This document shows positions 55,768 through 64,000 of a DNA stretch of 64,000 bases, in pieces (position 1 is the first letter of the stretch; each line of letters starts with the position of its first letter). Under the pieces are notes generated by a model that saw only the letters and a list, made by a program, of their open reading frames with translations, was not told where the DNA came from and searched no databases. The DNA is from Phellopilus nigrolimitatus. Lineage: Eukaryota; Basidiomycota; Agaricomycetes; Hymenochaetales; Hymenochaetaceae. Both the position numbers and the translations under genes were made by a program. The stretch covers positions 62,001 through 126,000 of the forward strand of contig JAJOHG010000014.1 of the NCBI GenBank assembly GCA_021029095.1, written 5' to 3'.

Positions 55768-56080
55768 CTATGCTTTTGATTTCCGTCAACGAGAAAGGTG
55801 ACAACCTTTTCTATGAGGACACTGGAGCCCCGGCGGGCGCAAGCGAGCCTTATACGTAGTACATTTCACAGTGGTAAAGCTAGCATGATTGAAAATTTCG
55901 GAATTCGTCGAATCACTTCACGCAGGTGTTTTCAGACGCTTGCTCCCACTCGCCCGCGCTACCGCATCCGCTTCGTGCTCGTCAACCGCCGCGACTACCC
56001 CAAGTCATCGCTGTACACAGAAGACGATATCGCGAAGATCAAAATAGACAAGTCCTTTGCACCGAAGTTTGTCCGATGAG
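55768..56080 (+). pseudogene. Alpha/beta-hydrolase N-terminal fragment
   Basis: 55768-55855 reads MLLISVNEKGDNLFYEDTGA PAGASEPYT, then a GTAGTA donor and a 66-nt intron ending CACGCAG (55926), then VFRRLLPLAR. A frame change follows, then YRIRFVLVNRRDYPKSSLYT EDDIAKIKID to a stop at 56079. The NRRDYxxSxxYT block is typical of fungal alpha/beta-hydrolases just after the oxyanion strand. The catalytic Ser, Asp and His lie downstream in such enzymes and are absent. A single-base loss near 55965 and the missing body make this a fragment. Confidence 0.6.
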
Positions 56081-56367
56081 AGGTAGAGATAAGACGCTTT
56101 TTTGATGTCATAGCAAATAAAAAACTGTCTGGCTCTGTTCACGTCGCATATTGTCCCATGAAAATTGTAATAGATACGGCGAAGGAGTAACGTATGTGTT
56201 TTTATCATATGAGTGGAGGAGTTCCGTGGCATCAGACTTAGTCTGACATCTTTTGTTCTTCACTCTATGCTTACATTCGAATGCTTTTGAAGGTCAATTA
56301 TGCCTTCAATATCATTTTCTTTCCAAAGCTATCAACAAACAACAAGTCCATCTTACAAACGACGAAG

Positions 56368-57321
56368 TCAGAGAGGGTTAAATTTTGGAAGTGGCCACGG
56401 GCGTCCGTCAAACTCAGGTGAACCATCCACCATATCGAACGAATAAGTGATTGGCGGTATTTGTGCAAACCTCGGGTCATTGCGGAGCTCGAGGTAGATG
56501 AGGTTAGCGGCGTCGGAGTCGCTGGCAGCGTCTGGAAAGCAGCTTAGACTCGATCGGAAGTACCAGTGCGTCGGACTCACAGCGGATTTGGCCGGCGGTC
56601 AGCGGTTCCCCCCAGTTTGATCGCTGCTCAGTTTTGTCGAGGGCAGCGCTGAGGTAGTGCGCTACGAGTTTAACGAGGCCGATGGTATCGAAGAACTTGC
56701 CCATGGGGGCGACGAGCCACCATTTCGGGTGAAGGAGGCGGGTCCAGAATGACACGCGTTCCGGCCAGACGCGGCTGTGCAGAGATCTTGCGACGTATGA
56801 CAACTCGACGCAGGCATGCGTGTCGACATTGTATTGGCGATGGAGCTGTTTCGCATCACCTGCAACGACTTAGTCCATAGTGATTTTTGTTAACAAGTAC
56901 GACGTACCCCTTATATTTACCCCGACTTTCTCGATGTCGGGGTTGACGAGAATCTCCCGGACCGCCTTGCTGAGGTTACGTTCCCGAATCTTTTCTGAAG
57001 GAAGATGTCAGTTTTTAAGTAATTCAGAGGGAGGAGCCGTTTTTGCACACCGGTCATCCTCGAGTGGTGGATTACCACCGTACGCTCAGATGTCGAGAAC
57101 TGGAAGACGGCGATGCGTCCATCACGCCAACGGGATTCAATGTCGAATCCAACGTGATCAGGGTGAGTCGAAAGAAGGCGGGCGATGGCCGGGCCGACGT
57201 CCACGTCATCCGCGACGTACTCGATCTCCGTGGAGGGAGAGTAGAGCGGGAGGGGAGGGCGCAGGCAGGCCAGTATTCGGAGCCAGACGGAATTCAGTTG
57301 CTTGCGGGACAGCGGAGACAT
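56368..57321 (-). CDS. WRN-like 3'-5' exonuclease domain protein
   Basis: Exons 57321-57051, 56994-56908, 56859-56581 and 56531-56368, with introns of 56, 48 and 49 nt, 266 residues, all joins in frame. The three DEDDy exonuclease motifs are complete: Exo I VGFDIESRW (D60, E62), Exo II VNIRGDAKQLHRQYNVDT (D121), and Exo III QIRYAASDSDAANLIY (Y213-x3-D217), which is split by the last intron. This is the stand-alone exonuclease fold of the Werner/RNase D family, which removes 3' nucleotides from DNA or RNA. There is no helicase domain. Start MSPLSRKQLNS follows a (GAT)n-like stretch. Nothing suggests that it is broken. Substrate unknown. Confidence 0.88.
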
Positions 57322-58594
57322 GATGATGATGATGATGATAATGCTAGGTCAATAAGGACTTATAAGTAGTAATTCTCCTCAGGAACTACGCGATTGCCTG
57401 CGCAAAGCGAGGAGTCAAGAGTTAGTAGTTAGTAGTTAAGTTAGTTAGTTAAGTAAGTTTCTGGGGGACAAGTCTGTATTAGGGTTCCATATAGAACAAA
57501 GATTGGAAAACTACAGATAGAGTATTGCGACCTCGTTCAGGAAAGAATGTGTCCGTCGAAGCATATAAGTACTCAAAGATGTACAGTTTAGAGTCGGACT
57601 AAGTCCGGTGTATGCACAGAGTGGTTCTCCTTTGAGTCAAACCTCGATGTACGTGATCGTGCGGCTGACACGGAGGAAGCATTTTCGAGCTTTATGCAAT
57701 GTTATGCAATGTTATGTTATGTTTGCTGTACTTGTTTACGCCGACAGAGGCCTTCGATGTTTGACTGATGTGATAGATGAACCAGAGAAAGGTATAAGCA
57801 AATTCTCCTGCCATCGCACACTCCGAGTCGTATAGCTGCTATAATCATATAGCCATTATCGCGCAACAATTCAATTCCTTTTGCCTCCTAGTCAGACTTT
57901 GTCCGTTGACAAGCTGAGGAAATGCCCGCGGGCAAATCGAAGGAAAGCGATTGCGCTAATCAGGAATTCGTTCCCATCCGCGCTGCAACCGGCTTCCACC
58001 CGATTTACCGCCGGTGTACCTGGGCGACCTTCGGAAGACTGCGGATTAATATCAACCCACTGATTCTGGCCATAGCTATAAAAGTTTGCTGTGCCAGCCT
58101 GCCGCGCCAACGGACGGACAAAGTTCGACGAGCCTCAGGGACTAAATTGTTCCGCAGCAACTTCTCTATTTTCATGAATACTGGGCGATCTGTCGGAGTT
58201 GCAGAATGACTTGCTGAGTTAGCTGCGGCGCGGATGAGAAAAGTTTCTATATTCAGACATGTGGACCTTTTCTTGACACGCCAAATCGGACTTTGTCCGG
58301 AGTACCTGGACGAAGCTCTGGAGGCATTAATTTCAACACACTGGTTCTCGTGTTTACATGTGCGGAAGCCCTCAAGGTAAATTGTTCCGCAGTATCTTTT
58401 CTACTTTCATGAATACTGCGCGGCCTGTCGGACTTTGTCCGAAGATGACATTAGTCAGTCGATAAAAAACGTTCAAGCGACTTCTGCTTGTAAGAAACAC
58501 AATCTGAACTCCGAGAAATTGCGCATCGCACGCAAACACGATTACAGAGAAAATGTCTAATTTATATATGCGTTGAAACTACTCTCCGGCCACC
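57321..58594. other. Intergenic region with microsatellites, short repeats and palindromes
   Basis: Starts with an ATG/ATC trinucleotide run (about 57319-57342) at the exonuclease start codon, then a TTAGT-type repeat (57420-57460) and a TTATGCAATG repeat (57698-57722). Between 57595 and 58441 lie several CGGAC-N3-GTCCG palindromes. Two diverged copies of an about 150-bp segment occur at about 58014-58195 and 58302-58440 (shared blocks TAAATTGTTCCGCAG, TTTCATGAATACTG, CTGTCGGA). No gene is visible. Confidence 0.6.
57595..58441. promoter_or_regulatory. CGGAC-N3-GTCCG palindrome cluster (intergenic)
   Basis: Exact inverted pairs at 57595-57607 (spacer TAA), 58287-58299 (TTT) and 58429-58441 (TTT), and one-mismatch versions at 57893-57905 and 58115-58127. 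Each is CGG-N7-CCG, i.e. two inverted CGG triplets, the type of site bound by Zn2Cys6 factors. The regulatory reading is inference; a selfish short palindrome is the alternative. Confidence 0.5.
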
Positions 58595-61335
58595 TCAGGC
58601 AATTCCCCGAAATGTCATGTGGGGCAGCTCGGCTTGCATTTCTGCTTTGTAGAGTGGGTTGAAAAGGATTAGTGGTGCGGGTCCCGTGTGCGTCTTAGGA
58701 TACACAATTGCACCCTTGCTGTTTCTTGCATTGTATGGGCGATCGGAAACGCTTAATGGAAACCACTTGAAAGTTCCGAAGAGGATCTTCAGTTCCGCTC
58801 TAAAAGCGTCTAGCGTCCTTCTCCCGTCCCCCCTCTCCTCGCAAGCTTCCTTCAACTTTTTATACCACTGAAAGTAGCTCATGTGATGGTATCCTTGTAT
58901 CGAGTCGCATTCTTTTTGTCCAAACTCGGGGAACACCCATTTGAATGTGGTGTCCCATTGGCCGCCCCCATGCGTTTTCTCGTAGTTCTTTCTAAGAGCG
59001 AGGTAGGAGAAGATGTTATGCAGGTCGGTGCGTCGGAACAGATCTGGAGTCGCTTCCTCTGCAGTTATCCGGTAAGGGGTCGTAAGCGATGAACGAGAGC
59101 CTGTTCTGCATTTCTGCGTATAGCAGATAGGCATCTGCAAGTAGATTTTTGTTGCTGTGTGATCGGTGGAAAGCTCAGGTCCTTCGTAGCCCTCGATCAT
59201 TTCATCCTCCATTCCTTCGACGACGAGTTTGAGGGGTGGGAAAGTGATGCCTTTTCTTTCCAGATGGAACAGAGGCTCGCTGTCCGCGACGTAGTCTCCT
59301 TCCGTCGTCCTACGGATGTGACTATTTGATCCATTGGACATGATGTTGTCTTGTACGTCCGTCTGGCTCGCTTGATCGAAGAATTTTGCGAGATTCTCCG
59401 GTGTGATCATTCGTCCGTCTCTCAGTTCCGGACACTGTCCGCCCAAGTATATACCGCGGACGAAGAGCATCCCAAATGGGTTATGTGGGACGTCCTCCAA
59501 GGTGACCTCGTCGGCTCTGAACGGCAGAATAGCCCTCATAAGATTATCGTACTTTGCCCCAAGCTCTGGCTTTGCACAAAGTGCATTGCTCATGAACACG
59601 ACGACGACGAGAAGGGTCAACGCTTGTTGGGTAGCCAAGTCCGGTCGGGGAGCATCCATCATCCATTCGATGATCATCTTGAAAGCCCGTTGTCGAGTCA
59701 TCTTCGCTTCCCTTCAAGGTACGTTAGTCATCAAAGATCTGTCGGAAAAGAAGAGAAATATTGCGTACCAATGAACCTCATTGGGAACAAGGTAGAGTAT
59801 GTTCCTGAGGAAGTCCTGGTCGAAAGCCCGATGTGCCTTAACAGCATTCCTCAGTGGGACGCGTGCTTCCATCCGTGCGGGAAAGCCGTGAGCCACGTCA
59901 CGGCACTCCGAGAAGACGTTGTCGATTTTTTCCATCGACTCCATTTCAGTCGCGCCCCCTGTGATGAGTTTGAGGACACTGGACGCGGTGTTGAATTTCG
60001 CATAGTGACCTTCGTCGACGAGGTAGGTAGGCGACTTCTCGGTGTGATATACGTTTAAGTAGATCGTCCCGTTACGGTCGGAGCCGTCGTGCCCGGTCCT
60101 GAACCCCGCGGCTTCGCTCAGCATCACCGCTGTGTCTGAATCGAAAGTTGGCGACCGTACTTTGGCGACCGCGGTTTCTGTGTCCATGCCGAGAAGGCGC
60201 TTCAGGATCAGATAGTGGGTGTCCTTGCGAAAAAGGCCGACATGTCCCGGACTGCCAACCTCCACAGCGACGTCGACGAACCATTCGGAATTGTCCTCGA
60301 AGATCGCCGCTCCATCGATCATCTCCGATGCCGAGCGCAGGGCATTTTCCGCATCCTCATCGTTTGCCGGGTCGTGATAAGTTCGACCTTTCACTCCACG
60401 AATTTCGTGGTGAAAGAAGGCTCCAACGCCGTACGATTGCTGATCGAGTTGTGCCAAAAACTCGCGAGTGAAGGCTGCTAAGCTATCGGCGGGGATGTCG
60501 TACTTCGTGAAAACGTATGTGCCTTTATTGCGCGTGCACCGGAAGGACTCAGCCTTATAGGAGGTCGGAGTGTGCGAATCGGGCAGAACGAGACGGCGAA
60601 CTGGAAGGGTGACGTTGTCGTACAGCAAAGAGGGGATCTTGGATCGCACTTTCGGAACGGTATGTCTGCCATTCCAAAGGGCAGGAAAGTACAGACGAGT
60701 GATTTGCCGTTCGCCGGCGGAGCAAAATCCAAAGTTGGGAATGTGCGCCAAGGAGACACGGTGGACCTAGAACAAAGTATTAGTACAGTTGAATTTTTTT
60801 TTTTTCTAAATGTGGGATACGGAAAATGAGGATGAACGGGTGCTTCACAACGGACAAAGTCCGATGGCCTCGACGAGTAAAAGAATCACATTGTAGGGCG
60901 AGCGTCGGACAAAGTCCGACATGGCCTGAGCAGCACGAAAACAGTGGAAGCCCGACTCACTTGGCCGTCCTTCCAAACTGTCGCACTGACGTGATTGTTC
61001 TTCCTCAGGCAGTCATCGAAGTTGGGAAAAACCCACATCCCTACCGACACGTTAAACGGCAAGGTCCTGGAAAGTCCAATGATCGAATCGTAGTCCCTGC
61101 GGACAGTAAAGTACTGTCCGGCGTTCGGGACATAGTTGTTCAGGCTGATGTAGGCCTGGTTGCCCAAGTCGGGGTGTTGACCGGTCATGGCGTAGTGCAC
61201 GAACCGTTGCGCTGCGGCCAGGTCGTCGTGCTTTTCGTAGCCTTTACCATCGCCCAAATGCATCGCGGTCTCTACGAACTGCGCTAGCGTGGTATGCACA
61301 GCAGGAAGAATAAAATCGACAACTTCATGAGGCAT
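58595..61335 (-). CDS. Uncharacterised 829-residue protein
   Basis: Exons 61335-60961, 60766-59769 and 59711-58595; introns of 194 and 57 nt, both GT-AG and in frame (KDGQ|VHRV, NEVHW|EAKM). The long open frames, natural amino-acid composition and clean joins support a working gene. I recognise no domain. Visible features: a helical N-terminus (PHEVVDFILPAVHTTLAQFV), a Tyr/Asn-rich block (ISLNNYVPNAGQYFTVRRDY), an alternating hydrophobic middle, a hydrophobic helix (ALTLLVVVVFMSNALCA) in exon 3 and a C-terminal Trp/Tyr-rich part. No signal peptide is evident. Intron 1 is long for this genome and holds two exact CGGAC-N3-GTCCG palindromes plus a T13 run. Confidence 0.7.
60851..60918. promoter_or_regulatory. 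Two CGGAC-AAA-GTCCG palindromes in an intron
   Basis: 60851-60863 and 60906-60918, 55 bp apart, both with spacer AAA (TTT on the other strand, the same spacer as 58287 and 58429). They lie inside intron 1 of the 829-residue gene. A further exact copy with spacer ACT is in its exon 3 (59429-59441). Confidence 0.55.
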
Positions 61336-61665
61336 GTTGAGAGACGTGCGAGAGCAAGCGTAGAAAACAAGGGAAAGGCGGTAAATGGGGGAGACGCAGG
61401 ATGATACAAGCGACGGGAATGCATGTTGCGACTCTGTTGTTTACGAACTACAACGCATTAGCCATCGCTTAAAATGACATAAAAAATACTCATCTTATAT
61501 CGAAGCATGCAAAACACGACCTAATAATGTGTATTCACTTCCATTCCGCAATGACTACAACATTCGGCAAAGCCAGGTAAGCAGCGGCGCCCTGGCAATG
61601 AGGAATCTGGTGTAACATTGCTACAGTGGTGTGATTTACGTGGACACTTATCCTCGGCTAATCTA
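61336..61665. other. Presumed promoter region of the 829-residue gene
   Basis: 330 bp with no gene. Moderately AT-rich, no clear box elements. Confidence 0.4.
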
Positions 61666-61955
61666 CAGGTAGGTCAGAAAAGTCTTCGGCCCCCCTAAAA
61701 AAGGAAAGTGACTCCCTTATGCGTCGTTCACACAGAAAAACGTCAAGAAACACCTTGTAGCTATGCAAGCCTTTGCCTAAGATACGTATGAGAAGCAAAA
61801 ACTATGTATTGATTTGTTTTTCTGGATGAGTTGAGCTGGCAGCGTACCATAGACAATCGTGAGTGGCGCCGCGAAACGACGCCGCGTCGTTTGCTACGCA
61901 GGCGGGAACCGCCTTCTTTTTTTAGGGGGGGCCGAAGACTTTTCTGACCCACCAA
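61666..61955. mobile_element. Non-autonomous Tc1/mariner-like MITE, 290 bp
   Basis: Terminal inverted repeats of about 30 bp: left CAGGTAGGTCAGAAAAGTCT then TCGGCCCCCC; the right end is its complement with three differences near the tip and one extra G. TA dinucleotides flank both ends (61664-61665 and 61956-61957), the target duplication of Tc1/mariner elements. The interior has no coding capacity. The near identity of the inner repeats suggests fairly recent activity. Confidence 0.8.
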
Positions 61956-61957
61956 TA

Positions 61958-62446
61958 GTGTTCGCCATATATTGCCGAAATCTTGCAGTGACACCTGCCC
62001 GATTTGAACTCTTGTGGCGTGTCCCCGAATCTCTGAATCCTCCAGAGAAAAAGTATGTCTTGCAACAGCAAGTTATTGTGCTCTATTATAACATACTTGA
62101 ATGTAGGTGAAAGATTGCATTTTATTTGAGATTGCATATTCCGACCCTACGTGTACGTGCAGAAAATGCAAAATGGAAGGAAACAAACCTGGAAAGGACT
62201 AGCGAATAATAGAGTTGTTGTTACACACGCGCGTGACTTGGAGCGACTTTCCTGCAGACGCACCAGTAAATGGGTTTTGCGTGACTTGCGCAGTATCACA
62301 TCGCCCGCTTGGCTATTCTAGAAATAGTAGTCGCCATAAGCCGGTGAAATAAATTCAAGTGCCAACTGCGGTAACTACACTCTAGTATACGCGTAGCTCT
62401 ACATTCTTTGAAGTTATAGAAGCAAACGTGAAGAGGAAGATGAGAT
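61958..62446. other. Intergenic, nothing recognised
   Basis: About 490 bp of AT-richer sequence downstream of the SNF2-like gene (its 3' flank). No frame of note. Confidence 0.5.
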
Positions 62447-64000
62447 CTATTCAATGGCTTTTCGACGGCGAGGTGTTTTCTTAGGTTTTGCCGTCAAACC
62501 GCGAGTCCCAAGGTCTTCCAATCTCTGACCTAATCCAGACGATCCCTGCAACTGAGACCCCGACGCACGAGAGGAATCAAAAGAGAAAGTGGACGATTCC
62601 CCACGAAGTTTCTTGTGCGGAGGAGATTTCGGAACAGGTGATCCTCCGTTGTCCGACGGAGGATCCGGAGGGTCGAAGCCATCAATGGAATCGTTCGTAA
62701 ATGATGAGGTCTGTGGCCGCAGTTGTTCGGGAGGCGGAGTAGAAAATTGGTTAATGCTGCTGGTTGGCATACTGTTCACTTCCGGTGCCTGACGCGGCTC
62801 AGGATCCTTTCCCTTTGCTGAGAACGACGCTGGCCTGGGGCTGCCGTCAGTGCCTTCTTTTCACTCTTCTGAAATTCACTTACCCATCTTCACCCTCAGA
62901 CCTCGATGGGTCCCTCGAAGATATCTTAAGAGCCTGCAGCTGTTGCTCTTGCTCAAGTGTGCTGGTGATCGTCGACGAGCGGTTTTTTTCAGCAGCCTCG
63001 GCCTGCGCCTTCTTTGCCTTGTTCAGCTGCCTCGTGATTTTCGCCTTCCTTGAGGCATTTGCGGTCTTGAATTGGGCCGCCTTTTCCACCGACAGAGTGC
63101 CAGCGAACTGCTTTACTCGTTTGACCGACGCCTGTGAGGCAAAAAGTAGCATGTCCTCCATCGAAGCACGTTCGCCATTCTCGGGGAAAGGAATCTCGTC
63201 ACCATCCTTCGTGGCGCCACGGACTGGTTTTTCGGTGGGGGGGACTGGGGGGCCTGGTTTTTCTGAAGGGAATTGCGGGGGAATCGAACTTTGTCCGACG
63301 TCAGACGGAGGACCCATTTCAATGTCAGGCGCGGGTGCTGGTGTTGCCGGTCGTGAACGGACGCGAATATTAGGATCGACGGTCGCTGTACCGCGCGTTT
63401 CTCCTTGCGTCGAACTTTGTCTGACATGGGACACAGGTTGAGTTTCCGTCTGTTGGTCAGGGGGAGCCCCTACTCCCTGCGTTGTCGTTGGACTTCGATC
63501 GACATCGCGCTGAGAGTCCGCACCTCCAGCAGGCACTGGCGGTGGTTGGCTTCCTTGGCCTCCAGTCGTTGTTGAGCGCGGGTCTGATGGATGAGTACGC
63601 TTTTCCGCAGGGGTCGACTGGGCTTTTGGCTGGCCTGTTTGTGCTTTCGGTAGTCCTGCTTGTGCTTTCCCCTTCGGTGCCTTCGTCGCTTTCGGAGGTT
63701 TCATCCCTTCATTGTGGGCCTTCGATAGGTCGAGATCTTCTTCCTCGGGATCTACGGATGCTCCCGGTGGGGAGACGAAGGGATCATCGTCGTCATCCGT
63801 ATCTCGACGACAGTTATTCTCTTCATCTGCGAATTAATGTTAAGAATTCACTCACTCATGAAGGCGCCAAGTAGGTCCTCCTTATTCCTAGACATCCTTG
63901 ATAAGATGACGTCTGACGTCCCGCTCGCGCGAGGGATATAGACGTGCACTTGTTGCCGATTTGGCTGGCGGTGTAGTCGACCGATGATTTGCTCCTCTTG
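62447..64000 (-). CDS. SNF2-like helicase, C-terminal part (runs off the window)
   Basis: Exons 64000-63857 (partial), 63826-62884 and 62840-62447, in frame. The partial first exon reads QEEQIIGRLHRQPNRQQVHV, YIPRASGTSDVILSRMSRNK then EDLLGAFM, matching helicase motif VI and the following brace of SNF2-family ATPases (the arginine finger region Q-x-x-GR-x-HR). The rest is a disordered tail of about 450 residues: an acidic block (DTDDDDDPFVSPPG), Lys/Pro/Gln-rich repeats (KGKAQAGLPKAQ), a helical SVEKAAQFKTANASRKAKIT RQLNKAKKAQAEAAEKN and a basic end (AKPKKTPRRRKAIE). The introns would be only 30 and 43 nt. The ATPase core is outside the window. An ATP-dependent chromatin or DNA-repair role is inferred. 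Confidence 0.7.

Noticed and set aside
61100..61120. CGGACAGTA-AAG-TACTGTCCG palindrome
   Set aside because: Inside exon 1 of the 829-residue gene (AGQYFTVR codons) and with a different core from the CGGAC-N3-GTCCG family, so not counted with it.
58595..61335. 829-residue protein as a transposase
   Set aside because: No DDE triad spacing, zinc finger or terminal repeats around it that I can see; left as unknown.
62640..62665. Perfect 10-bp inverted repeat GATCCTCCGT / ACGGAGGATC
   Set aside because: Lies in the coding sequence of the SNF2-like tail where Pro/Ser/Gly codons can produce it by chance; no similar copies nearby.
1..64000. RIP (repeat-induced point mutation) as the cause of the pseudogenes
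   Set aside because: Damaged copies remain GC-rich and carry mainly indels and truncations; no C-to-T bias was evident by eye. A RIP index calculation would be the formal test.
1..64000. tRNA, rRNA, CRISPR array or bacterial-type defence system
   Set aside because: No cloverleaf with matching A and B boxes, no rRNA cores, no regularly spaced repeats; gene structure is that of a fungal nuclear genome.

Overview
The window reads as nuclear DNA of a basidiomycete fungus, most likely an agaricomycete. The intact genes carry many short GT-AG introns (mostly about 45-80 nt, with TAAC-like branch sites). They include a FunK1-type fungal protein kinase, a basidiomycete-style Zn2Cys6 factor and a LaeA-like methyltransferase with a 21-nt exon. 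I see no operons, CRISPR arrays, rRNA or convincing tRNA. All exon joins below were derived by hand from splice consensus and frame continuity.

Left part (3.7-16.7 kb) holds four genes that read cleanly: a proline/glutamine-rich protein of unknown function, a very long Ecl1-like zinc-binding protein, a Zn2Cys6 transcription factor and a SAM-dependent methyltransferase. A RING E3-like gene with two SUMO-interacting motifs lies at 21.1-22.2 kb.

The flanks and centre (1-3.5 kb and about 17-49 kb) are a graveyard of broken copies of conserved housekeeping genes: VPS10, a KIN1-like kinase, the NatB subunit MDM20/NAA25, an MFS transporter, Ssz1-type Hsp70, ISWI, a KDM4-like JmjC demethylase, Sec61 alpha (twice), the PFF1 vacuolar protease, an IBTK-like RCC1 protein and Dicer. 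Most carry frameshifts, stops or catalytic substitutions but keep recognisable introns, so they arose by DNA-level duplication rather than retrocopying. Running through them is a composite repeat: a KIN1-like kinase fragment (-), a CTG/CAG tract, a conserved linker with a short hairpin, then an MDM20 fragment (+). It occurs in six versions cut at different points.

The right part (52-64 kb) looks like ordinary gene space again: a FunK1 kinase gene, a WRN-like 3'-5' exonuclease with complete catalytic motifs, an unrecognised 829-residue protein and the C-terminal part of an SNF2-like helicase running off the edge. It contains a TA-flanked 290-bp MITE and a cluster of CGGAC-N3-GTCCG palindromes.

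The most interesting signals are the composite repeat and the density of captured or duplicated gene fragments, the palindrome cluster, the orphan second zinc-cluster exon pair, and candidate 29-30-nt introns.
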